Positions 23,459-31,355 of a stretch of DNA of 31,355 bases are shown in pieces. The translations under genes and the position numbers were made by a program. Each line of letters opens with the position of its first letter. Position 1 is the stretch's first letter. The notes under the pieces were generated by a model that made no database searches, was not told where the DNA came from, and was given only the letters and a program-made list of their open reading frames with translations. Origin of the DNA: an uncultured Eubacteriales bacterium (lineage in GTDB: Bacteria > Bacillota > Clostridia > Oscillospirales > Acutalibacteraceae); assembly GCA_910577755.1 (NCBI GenBank), contig CAJTNL010000017.1, forward strand, positions 1 to 31,355, written 5' to 3'.

Positions 23459-24979
23459 ATGAGCGAGAAGGAAAAAGAGATTGTTTTAGAAGCGGAGCAG
23501 CAACAGGATATTAGTGAATTATTGCAAATTCGGCGTGATAAATTAGCAGCACTGCAGGCAAAGGGGAATAATCCGTTTTTTGTTAATACCTGTGACAAGA
23601 ATATAAATGCGCAGGAGATTCACGATGGATTTGAACAGTTGGACGGTAAGGATGTGTGCATTGCAGGACGTATTATGAGTTGGCGTGATATGGGTAAAGC
23701 CAGCTTTATGGATATTCATGACCGTTCCGGTCGTATACAAGTATATTTGAAAATAGATGATGTGGGGCAGGAGGTTTACCAGGAGCTTGATAAATGGGAT
23801 TTGGGTGATATTGCAGAGGTAAAGGGCTATGTGTTTAAAACACGCCGGGGTGAGATTTCGGTTCACGCAAAATCTATCAAACTTCTTACAAAATCTTTGC
23901 TGCCGTTGCCTGAAAAATTTCATGGTTTAAAAGACACCGATTTACGGTATCGTCAACGTTATGTGGACTTAATTGTCAATCCGGATGTTAAGAATACTTT
24001 TATTAAGCGCAGCAAAATTATTAGTACTATGCGTTCTGTTTTGGATCAGTTGGGTTTTATTGAAGTGGAGACCCCCATTTTAAATTCTATTGCAGGTGGC
24101 GCCGCTGCAAGACCGTTTATTACACATCACAATACTTTAAATTTGGATTTATTTTTGCGTATTGCCCCCGAACTATATTTAAAACGTTTGATTGTAGGCG
24201 GTATGGAAAAAGTTTATGAAATTGGACGTCAGTTTCGCAATGAGGGAATGTCCGTTAAACATAATCCGGAATTTACCACAATTGAATTGTATCAAGCTTA
24301 CACCGATTATCATGGAATGATGGATATAACTGAAAATTTGATTCATGCCTGTGCACAGGCGGTTTGCGGGAGTGATGTAATTATTTATCAGGGAGAAGAA
24401 GTTAATCTCCAAAAACCTTTCCGTCGTCTGACAATGCTTGACGCTGTAAAACAATATACAGGTGTAGATTTTGACGCCTTTTTGGGTGATAGCCAAAAAG
24501 CGCATGATGTTGCAAAGGAATTAGGATTGTCGGTAGAGAAACATTATGTATGGGGTGATGTGTTGAACCTTATCTTTGAAGAAAAGGTAGAGGAGCAGTT
24601 ATTGCAGCCTACGTTTATTTGTGATTATCCAGTAGAGGTTTCTCCTTTGACAAAGCGAAAAGCAGATAGACCAGAATTGGTAGAGCGTTTTGAGCTATTT
24701 ATTACACGTCGTGAATTTGCTAATGCTTATACCGAATTAAACGATCCTATTGATCAGAAAGAACGCTTTGAACACCAGATGAGATTACGTGAGCAAGGTG
24801 ATGAAGAAGCCAATCAGATTGATGAGGATTTTATCACCGCATTGGAATACGGTATGCCGCCTACAGGAGGTATGGGTATGGGGATTGACCGTTTGGCAAT
24901 GTTGCTTACCAACAGTGCGTCTATTCGGGATGTATTGTTGTTCCCCACCATGAAGCCCTTAGATAAGTCAAACTCTTAA
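23459..24979 (+). CDS. lysS: Lysyl-tRNA synthetase (class II)
   Basis: This 506-aa enzyme charges tRNA-Lys. The N-terminal OB-fold anticodon domain (about 65-150) has AGRIMSWRDMGKASFMDIHDRSGRIQVY. The class II core has motif 1 near 190-215 (LDQLGFIEVETPIL), motif 2 near 258 (FRNEGMSVKHNPEFT) and motif 3 near 465-485 (GMPPTGGMGMGIDRLAML). The core is at the usual length and all three motifs are intact. GGGAGAGG lies before the ATG. It is cotranscribed with greA. An inverted repeat follows 37 nt after the stop. Confidence 0.98.
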   Translation: MSEKEKEIVLEAEQQQDISELLQIRRDKLAALQAKGNNPFFVNTCDKNINAQEIHDGFEQLDGKDVCIAGRIMSWRDMGKASFMDIHDRSGRIQVYLKIDDVGQEVYQELDKWDLGDIAEVKGYVFKTRRGEISVHAKSIKLLTKSLLPLPEKFHGLKDTDLRYRQRYVDLIVNPDVKNTFIKRSKIISTMRSVLDQLGFIEVETPILNSIAGGAAARPFITHHNTLNLDLFLRIAPELYLKRLIVGGMEKVYEIGRQFRNEGMSVKHNPEFTTIELYQAYTDYHGMMDITENLIHACAQAVCGSDVIIYQGEEVNLQKPFRRLTMLDAVKQYTGVDFDAFLGDSQKAHDVAKELGLSVEKHYVWGDVLNLIFEEKVEEQLLQPTFICDYPVEVSPLTKRKADRPELVERFELFITRREFANAYTELNDPIDQKERFEHQMRLREQGDEEANQIDEDFITALEYGMPPTGGMGMGIDRLAMLLTNSASIRDVLLFPTMKPLDKSNS

Positions 24980-25015
24980 AATTACTATATTTATTTAGGT
25001 TGTCGGACTTTTGAA

Positions 25016-25067
25016 AGGCTCCGTATAACTTTCTACGCTATTTAATGTAAAAAGTTATACGGAGCCT
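25016..25067 (+). terminator. 17-bp inverted repeat downstream of lysS
   Basis: AGGCTCCGTATAACTTT (25016-25032) pairs perfectly with 25051-25067 around an 18-nt loop. It probably ends the greA-lysS transcript, although no run of Ts follows directly. A stabilising 3' hairpin or a small repeat element are alternatives. Confidence 0.55.
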
Positions 25068-25224
25068 GAAAATTTAATTTGAATGCAGTAATGCGTTTAT
25101 GAGCAAGCAGTGAAGTATAATTGTAAATATCGAATTTTGTTATAGATATTGAGAGTAACCTTTTTTCGTATTTTATTAAAATATGCATGTGGATATTGAT
25201 AAATTACAAAGGGAGCGTATTGAC

Positions 25225-25412
25225 GTGAATAACAGTTTAGCAAGAGTAAATCCTGAGCTAATTTTGGAATGGTCGGAAAACATTTTTCTTATTTTGGACA
25301 AGATAATTATTACTCAAGTAAATTGATGTGATGGAAAGGCACTTGCTACGAATGGAGACATGTCATTTATTCAAATGAAAAAGAGGCGGTATGCTCTTGT
25401 ATGTGTTTACAG
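25225..25412 (+). pseudogene. Degraded treble-clef zinc-ribbon (DUF4379-like) gene
   Basis: Behind a GGGAG, a GTG at 25225 opens a short frame reading NNSLARVNPELILEWSE. This closely matches the usual opening of clostridial treble-clef zinc-finger repeats, SLA..NPEL..EW. The frame stops at 25324-25326. In the next frame, from about 25333, WKGTCYEWRHVIYS..EKEAVCSC resembles the second half of the same repeat, in which a Cys-x2-GHEW...GCPxC pattern is normal. Several zinc-binding Cys are lost or displaced. I infer one repeat of a formerly larger gene, broken by frameshift and point changes. Intact members often occur near restriction or mobile genes. Confidence 0.5.
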
Positions 25413-25651
25413 CGTAGTTCTAATGCAACGACTTGTTTACATAGATTCTTATTTTCTTTTAAAATGCAACTATAAGTAGAATAAAACTATATTTTCCCAA
25501 TAAAACTTTAACGAATTGGATGTATATATGAATATGGTGTTTTGTGTTGTTTTTTGTATAATTTTACAAATATGATTTTGCGCTTGCAATAATGAAAGAT
25601 TTCACATATAATAATAATATACAATATAATATTATTTGGGAGATGAAAAAT

Positions 25652-28600
25652 ATGAAAAATGCATTAAAATATAAACAAAGTAAGAAAATAGCTCTAAGAA
25701 TGTTGTATGGAATTATGGTAGCAGTTGGGATGCTTATATTTGCAAATATTGGAGTTTCTGCAAATATTTTTGGGGTCCAGGCTTTCGCTGCCGAAGCTAC
25801 AAGCGACTATGTTTTTCTGTCTGACTTAGATTATTTAACAGGAAACCAATGGTCAAGCAATGGATGGGCCGGACATGAGATTCAAGTAGACCAAGGTCAG
25901 GAGGGAGGTCCCTTAGGCCTGACTGTAAATGGAGAGACACGTACATTTAGAAAGGGTATAAGTGTGCATGCAACTGGAAAAGTAAGCTATGATATCTCCG
26001 AGCTTTCGAACCAATATACGCGCTTTACTGCAAAGGTGGGAATAGATGCAGCTCGGGGAAAAAACGGCAGCGTCTGGTTTGAGGTGCTGGTATCCAATGA
26101 TGGCAGCACCTGGACATCCTTGCAAAAAACCAGCACCCTAAGAGGAGGCGATGAAGCGATAGATATTGATGTTAATATTGCAGGATATCGCTACTTGAAA
26201 ATTTGGGTGGATCAAGCAGATGGAGGTAATGGAGCGGATCACGGAACTATTGGAAATGCACGTTTGATGAAAGAGGGTTTTCAGGATACGGATCCCTATA
26301 CTCGTCTTTACCCAGTAGAATATTACGATAATATTTTAAGCGCCCATGAACCTAATGATAATTATGAGCAGAATTATCGTTTGATTCTGGAGAGGGAATT
26401 TGTGCGCAAGATAAAATATTGGAATATACAGGAAAGCGTCCTAATGGTTCCTCATATGGCGGAGACCCTTGACTGGATTTTAGATAGTGATGAGAGATTA
26501 GAACAAATTATTGAAGTAGGAGAAATTACCGGAGTATCTAAATTTTTAGAGGTTATAAATACCCTATACCGGGATAATAAAGCTATTTTTGGTGAAGTTG
26601 ATGGATATGTTTACCAAAAAATGCTCATTGGTCTTGCCGCCGCATATTCCTCTGATAACATTGCAAGTCCTTTTCGATACAACCTTACTAAGCAGGAAGA
26701 TGGTTATTATATTGAACGCTTCCGCATTATGAAAAAACTATATGATGAAGACAAATTTTTACATAAGGATTGGTTTCAAAGTTATCATGTGGAATTGATG
26801 CGCATGGTAATGCAGGATAGCCTAAGAAATGATGAGACAGTTTGGCTCAATGGATATGCCAGAGTTTATAAAAATAATGCTCTTGGTCAATATAGCTGGG
26901 TGAAATATGTAAAGCCTGTCTATAATAAACCGGAATATAAGGATCCGGCAAATGAAGAAAAGTGGGTGAATCAATATCATTTAAATGAATTTGATGAGGC
27001 AGTTCCCTATGGAGATGCCAATCCAAGATATTGGATGGTTATGGAAAATGGTGGTATTTGTTGGAATCAGGGACGATTTGTACAAAGTGTTGCCAAATCT
27101 ATTGGACTACCATCAACTGGCTTCTATCAACCTCACCATGAAGCGAATTTCAGTTACTCACAGGACGCCGATGGAAATGGCACCTGGGGTTTGTTAAATA
27201 GTATAACTGGAGACTGGGGTAGTTCCTCTACAACGTGGGGCGGAGCCAATCGTTATCGTTTGCTCTTTGACTGGGCTAATAAATCGTTTACGGATCAACA
27301 TGTAAGTGGTTCAAAAGCAGGAACAAGCATTGCATACATGAGTCTGGCCCAGGCAAACTTAAATCGCTATGAACAATTTAAAAAATCTATTTATTTGAAT
27401 CTTCTTGCCAATTCCTACAGTGATTCAGAAAAAAAAGTAGAGATCTATAATTTGGCTTTAGCGGCTAACGAACTTAATCTAGATAGCTATGATTATAAGA
27501 TTCAGTTATATAATGCTATGGAGAAAAGCGGCGAAGACTGGCATCAGCTTGCTCTGGATATTATAGATGCCTATACGTATCAACCGGTAGCAATGTTTGA
27601 TTTGCTAAAGATTGTGAAGCCGCATTTGGATCCCGTTGATAGGATTGACATTGATTTGAAAGAAGAGGAAGCCCTTATTACTGCTTCCAAAGCCGACAGT
27701 TCTATTTATCATGCAGGTGCGGTTCGCCAGCAGGCCAACGCCCTGTTAGGAAAGACGACTGGGGATTTGGCTACTTTCTCCTTTGATGGAGAAAATGCGG
27801 GTCAGATCGTGTTAAATAGCGCCTATGATACTGGTATTCGATGGGTATATAGCCTGGATGGCGGAGTTACTCGCTCTTCCCAGATTTCTGAGATGTCTCA
27901 CCAGCTTACAGAAGAGGAGCTTGCAAGCATTACAGTTGAGAATGGCATCCAAATTTATATTATAGGACTTAATCAGAGTACGCCTGCATTTACGATCAAT
28001 ATTGAAAAGGGAACTTTGCCTGCCGAGCTATTCGCCAATGATTTGGAGAATAGAATCTTTGGTGGAGGGGAAGCTCTTGAATGGAGAATGAGTGAAGACT
28101 CTGAGTGGATTTCCTATAGCGGTCAGGAGCCGGATCTTACGGGTGATAAGGTGATAGAGGTTCGGATAGGATTTACTGGTAACTCTTTGCCCAGTGATAG
28201 TAGAATCTATACCTTTACTGAGGATAATCAGCCAAATACCAGAAAGTACGTTCCTGTTTCTCACTTAGCTATCCATAGCTTTTCCACCGAAGCATCAGGT
28301 CAGCGTAGATATGCAAGACTTTCCATTGATGGTAATTATAATACCAGTTATCATTCTGCTTGGAATGGTACAGATACAGAGCGGTATATTACCATTAAAC
28401 TGGATCAACCAAGATATATTTCGGCGGTAGAATTTGTACCAGCCGGTGGTGGAAATGGAAGGATTAACGATGGAACTCTTTATGGAAGTATGGATGGAGA
28501 AAATTGGCAAATTTTGAGCCAAAGAAGGGGTTGGACCTATAACGGTCAAGCAAATACCATTGAGCAAGCGATAGCAAATATGAAAACCTTTGAAATTGAG

Positions 28601-31321
28601 AATCCCCAAAAGGTAGAATATATTAAAATTAAGGCGGATCGAACTAATGGAAATTGGTTTGCAGCAAGACATTTTAATATTTTTGAAGATATAGAGCCAC
28701 AAGCATCCATAGAATATAGTATTACGACGCCGACTAATGGGCAAGTGGTTGCTACGCTTACCAATATTAGTGCAAGTAATTATGAGATTCTAAGTGAAGG
28801 CGGTGAAACTCATACCTTTACCGAGAATGGGTCCTTTACTTTCCGATTTAGAGATCTAGATACGAATGTAGTGGGAGAGAAAACAGCTGTTGTGGATTGG
28901 ATTGACAAGGTAGCCCCGGTGGGAACCATCCACTATAGCACGGAAGGTCTTACCAATCAGGATGTTATTGCGACTATTACACTGGATGATCCGAATGCAA
29001 CGATTATCAATAATGGTGGTAGTACTAGCTATACCTTTACCGAAAATGGAAGTTTTACCTTTGAATTTGCGGATGAGGCAGGAAATGTAGGAACAGCTAC
29101 GGCAACTGTTACCTGGATTGACAAGACAATCCCAACGGTTATACCAATAGGTAAGTTGGAAACAACCACATATCAAATAGGTGATGCAGTTGCTGACCCA
29201 TCTGAATTTATTATCAATAAAGATCAATTGCCAGCAGGTACAACCTATGAATGGCTTCAAGCGCCTAGCACTGCTGTTGCATCATCTAAACAAGACTATA
29301 CAATTGAAGTTACATATCCAGGTGTGACTCCAGTAGTTTACAATGTAACTGTATCTATTGAAATTTTAGGTTCTGAGAATTCTGGTACTTTGGATAACCC
29401 ATTTGATCCACAAAGTATTATAGGTAGTAACACAAATATGCATATGGATGTGGATTATGAAGCTGTTTTTAACACAACTACTGGAAAATTTGAGTTGTAT
29501 TTACATCTAACTTTATCCGCAAACTTAGAAAACCTTGAGACATATAATAACTTGTATTTTATCCGCACATCATTTAAGTATAATAATGAAAAGTATACTC
29601 CTATAGTAGACGGAAATTTAAGTACGGATATGATACAAATTAAAGCACCACAATCAAATGATATTTTAGAGGGTCAGCCGAATACTCAGGCCGGATGGTA
29701 TACAAATCATCCTACTTATACAGCTTTGCATATGGATAATAGTGCAGAGATTTATACTTATGTGTCTCCATATGTACAAGGTTTTACTAAAGAAAATATA
29801 CAAGAAGGTCAGTATCAACTTGGTACTATTACGTTTAGAGTTAATGATGCGGATGTTGTGGAACAACTAGCACCAGATATTGCCGCTGGTTATACTGCAG
29901 CAAAAGATCAACTCAGTGGCGCTAGCGGAATCACAACATTTGCTGATAATGTTGATGGTGGGGTTAATAGAGCGGAAGCTGCGGTAAATGCATTAGGTTC
30001 AGGTTGGCTGAAAGCAGGTGTGTTTAATAAGGGAGAGAATACTGACGAAACAGTTCAAGATGTTGATATTGCTTTTTTAACTGGCGGTCTTCATTCTAAT
30101 ACTGTTAACAGTGAATTGGATTATGCTTTGCAAGTAATAGATGGTCTTAACAATGATATTGGTGCAAACGAAAATGTTTATTGGAATGTATTAAGTTTCC
30201 AAGATAAGACAGCTGAGGGTCACATAACTGGTGCTAGACATCATGGTTTCGGCATGGTAATGGCTCAAGATGATCCAAAGGGTGGATCTAACTATGCATC
30301 CCCAATACAGACTAACGAGTTTACTATGCTAGAGCGTTATAGTAATGCTACAGGTAGTTTTGCAAAAGCAATTGAATTCTGGAATAAAGTTGAAATACTT
30401 AATAATACTGTGAACCGATATGGTGATTTGATTAATGAGAATTTACCAACTGAAAATATGTTTAATTCTTGGATAAGTTTACCAACTGAAGCACGTAATA
30501 TTATTAATGCGTTTGATAACTTACTTGGTTACCGTACGTTCTATTGGACAAGAGTTTCAGCAACTTTCCATAGTAACATGATTGCTGGTGGCGGTAACAT
30601 ACTTTATGATGATTCGAAAACATCAGTCTTTACAGTGGGTGGAGAACAATTAAGAATTTTAGCACAAACAAACGAATTAGAGAATTTAAGTGCTGCAGGT
30701 TGGTTAAATGTTGTTGAACAAGTGCCTACTACTGGCGCTAGCAAGTTACCAATTACTCAGGTTGGACGTGGTGAAAATGGTACTGTTGCTACTATCTCTT
30801 CTGTATTGAACGGTTCTTATATAGTTATTAAAAGAGCGGGAGCATTACCGTACATTCAAAAAGTAACAGATGATATTATATCAGAGAATAAAGTAGTAGA
30901 GATAGCGAAAGCTAAATTACAGGCTGCCACACTAGATGGTACTAAATATCCAATAGCTATTACGTTACAGACAGCACTTGGATCAGCAAACAACGCACTT
31001 ATGTTGTCACCGGGTGATGTATCCAGATCTGGTGCAGATGTAACAGATATAGCTGATCAAGATGGTTATATTGATGTAAGTGATTTAAGTGCAATAATTG
31101 CATTACAAGGAAGAACTTCAGCTCCATCTGCCGTTGGAACAGGTTTAGAGTTGGCTGATACAGCCTTTGATCTTGATGATAGTGGTACAATTGCTACTGG
31201 TGATGTTAATATTGCTCAAATCAATAGTGAGGATAGCTCTTTTAATAATGCATCTCTTATGTTCAATTCTACCAATAGTCTTGATGGTAGAATAACAGTA
31301 GAAGAGTTTACAACAAACTAA
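25652..31321 (+). CDS. Giant secreted NPCBM / transglutaminase-like / F5/8C / dockerin-like protein
   Basis: This gene encodes 1889 aa. The ATG at 25652 is chosen because GGGAG lies 9 nt upstream; ATGs at 25592 and 25643 are less well placed. The signal peptide covers about 1-46 (cut near AFA-AEA). Domains by pattern: NPCBM carbohydrate-binding, about 50-207 (FRKGISVHATGKVSYDIS, FEVLVSNDGSTW); helical region, 210-460; transglutaminase-like core with GGICWNQGRF (Cys470), QPHHEANFSY (His495/496) and Asp505/507; helices and a linker, 545-865; F5/8 type C (discoidin), about 867-1013; two Ig-like repeats, about 1016-1158; Rib-like module, about 1160-1240; possible cohesin-like sandwich, about 1245-1410; unknown region, 1410-1780; dockerin-like calcium loops (DQDGYIDVSD, DLDDSGTIATGD), about 1786-1860. 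It is probably an extracellular enzyme or adhesin acting on glycoproteins or mucin-like polymers. The transglutaminase and cohesin calls are inference. Confidence 0.8.
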   Translation: MKNALKYKQSKKIALRMLYGIMVAVGMLIFANIGVSANIFGVQAFAAEATSDYVFLSDLDYLTGNQWSSNGWAGHEIQVDQGQEGGPLGLTVNGETRTFRKGISVHATGKVSYDISELSNQYTRFTAKVGIDAARGKNGSVWFEVLVSNDGSTWTSLQKTSTLRGGDEAIDIDVNIAGYRYLKIWVDQADGGNGADHGTIGNARLMKEGFQDTDPYTRLYPVEYYDNILSAHEPNDNYEQNYRLILEREFVRKIKYWNIQESVLMVPHMAETLDWILDSDERLEQIIEVGEITGVSKFLEVINTLYRDNKAIFGEVDGYVYQKMLIGLAAAYSSDNIASPFRYNLTKQEDGYYIERFRIMKKLYDEDKFLHKDWFQSYHVELMRMVMQDSLRNDETVWLNGYARVYKNNALGQYSWVKYVKPVYNKPEYKDPANEEKWVNQYHLNEFDEAVPYGDANPRYWMVMENGGICWNQGRFVQSVAKSIGLPSTGFYQPHHEANFSYSQDADGNGTWGLLNSITGDWGSSSTTWGGANRYRLLFDWANKSFTDQHVSGSKAGTSIAYMSLAQANLNRYEQFKKSIYLNLLANSYSDSEKKVEIYNLALAANELNLDSYDYKIQLYNAMEKSGEDWHQLALDIIDAYTYQPVAMFDLLKIVKPHLDPVDRIDIDLKEEEALITASKADSSIYHAGAVRQQANALLGKTTGDLATFSFDGENAGQIVLNSAYDTGIRWVYSLDGGVTRSSQISEMSHQLTEEELASITVENGIQIYIIGLNQSTPAFTINIEKGTLPAELFANDLENRIFGGGEALEWRMSEDSEWISYSGQEPDLTGDKVIEVRIGFTGNSLPSDSRIYTFTEDNQPNTRKYVPVSHLAIHSFSTEASGQRRYARLSIDGNYNTSYHSAWNGTDTERYITIKLDQPRYISAVEFVPAGGGNGRINDGTLYGSMDGENWQILSQRRGWTYNGQANTIEQAIANMKTFEIENPQKVEYIKIKADRTNGNWFAARHFNIFEDIEPQASIEYSITTPTNGQVVATLTNISASNYEILSEGGETHTFTENGSFTFRFRDLDTNVVGEKTAVVDWIDKVAPVGTIHYSTEGLTNQDVIATITLDDPNATIINNGGSTSYTFTENGSFTFEFADEAGNVGTATATVTWIDKTIPTVIPIGKLETTTYQIGDAVADPSEFIINKDQLPAGTTYEWLQAPSTAVASSKQDYTIEVTYPGVTPVVYNVTVSIEILGSENSGTLDNPFDPQSIIGSNTNMHMDVDYEAVFNTTTGKFELYLHLTLSANLENLETYNNLYFIRTSFKYNNEKYTPIVDGNLSTDMIQIKAPQSNDILEGQPNTQAGWYTNHPTYTALHMDNSAEIYTYVSPYVQGFTKENIQEGQYQLGTITFRVNDADVVEQLAPDIAAGYTAAKDQLSGASGITTFADNVDGGVNRAEAAVNALGSGWLKAGVFNKGENTDETVQDVDIAFLTGGLHSNTVNSELDYALQVIDGLNNDIGANENVYWNVLSFQDKTAEGHITGARHHGFGMVMAQDDPKGGSNYASPIQTNEFTMLERYSNATGSFAKAIEFWNKVEILNNTVNRYGDLINENLPTENMFNSWISLPTEARNIINAFDNLLGYRTFYWTRVSATFHSNMIAGGGNILYDDSKTSVFTVGGEQLRILAQTNELENLSAAGWLNVVEQVPTTGASKLPITQVGRGENGTVATISSVLNGSYIVIKRAGALPYIQKVTDDIISENKVVEIAKAKLQAATLDGTKYPIAITLQTALGSANNALMLSPGDVSRSGADVTDIADQDGYIDVSDLSAIIALQGRTSAPSAVGTGLELADTAFDLDDSGTIATGDVNIAQINSEDSSFNNASLMFNSTNSLDGRITVEEFTTN

Positions 31322-31355
31322 AGGTTTTGTGTATAGAAATTTCAATTTTATTATA

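Larger units (their letters stand above)
24980..25651. other. Gap between lysS and the giant secreted protein gene
   Basis: Besides the inverted repeat at 25016-25067 and the zinc-ribbon remnant at 25225-25412, nothing definite is present. The 180 bp before the start at 25652 are AT-rich and must hold the promoter of the large gene, but no clear -35/-10 pair stands out. Confidence 0.5.

Noticed and set aside
1..31355. CRISPR arrays, tRNA and rRNA genes
   Set aside because: No regularly spaced direct repeats, cloverleaf-like segments with T-loop GTTCGANTC, or rRNA-like sequence were noticed while reading. A covariance-model search would settle this.

Overview
The window looks like chromosomal DNA of a low-GC Gram-positive anaerobe, most likely a clostridium of the Oscillospirales/Ruminococcus type. 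The reasons are strong AGGAGG-type ribosome binding sites, TTG starts, TTGACA/TATAAT promoters, U-tailed hairpin terminators, a Bacillus-style Pho box and dockerin-bearing secreted proteins. The genus is not determined.

Layout. (1) 1-2900 is an AT-rich accessory stretch. On the minus strand it carries three short, widely spaced genes for paralogous double-glycine leader peptides of 45, 42 and 46 aa. They share the leader MKNFN-x-(M/L)-TE-x-QM followed by GG, and their mature parts are short, hydrophobic and Gly-rich. No transporter, C39 peptidase or immunity gene is recognisable beside them. (2) 2924-7665 holds a CstA-family transporter (minus), a small Cys-rich protein of unknown function (plus), a secreted protein ending in a dockerin (minus), and a small DUF6514-like protein (plus). 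(3) 7817-14809 is a complete phosphate regulon: a Pho box, then pstS-pstC-pstA-pstB-phoU-phoP-phoR. PstC has an unusual N-terminal membrane extension of about 165 aa. (4) 14957-17501 holds a membrane-anchored Big_2-domain protein, a DUF4830-like protein and an RsuA-family pseudouridine synthase. (5) 17780-22412 holds a CdaR/PucR-type regulator followed by ftsE-ftsX and an M23 peptidase with a coiled coil. This is a cell-wall hydrolase activation module, and its FtsE carries a long acidic tail. (6) 22796-24979 is greA-lysS behind a perfect consensus promoter. (7) 25225-25412 looks like the wreck of a treble-clef zinc-ribbon gene. (8) 25652-31321 encodes a secreted 1889-aa multidomain protein: NPCBM, a transglutaminase-like core, F5/8C, Ig-like repeats, Rib-like, a possible cohesin-like fold and a dockerin-like C terminus.

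How the genes work together. The pst/pho block is a self-contained phosphate uptake and sensing unit. PstSCAB imports phosphate, PhoU couples transporter state to PhoR, and PhoP presumably acts on the upstream Pho box. FtsEX plus the M23 protein form the ATP-driven switch that activates septal peptidoglycan cleavage. The two dockerin-type proteins suggest a surface or secreted assembly whose scaffold lies outside the window.

The best candidate for something undescribed is the family of three orphan double-glycine peptides. Next are the giant transglutaminase-like/dockerin protein, the tailed FtsE, the extended PstC and the CxCCxC protein.
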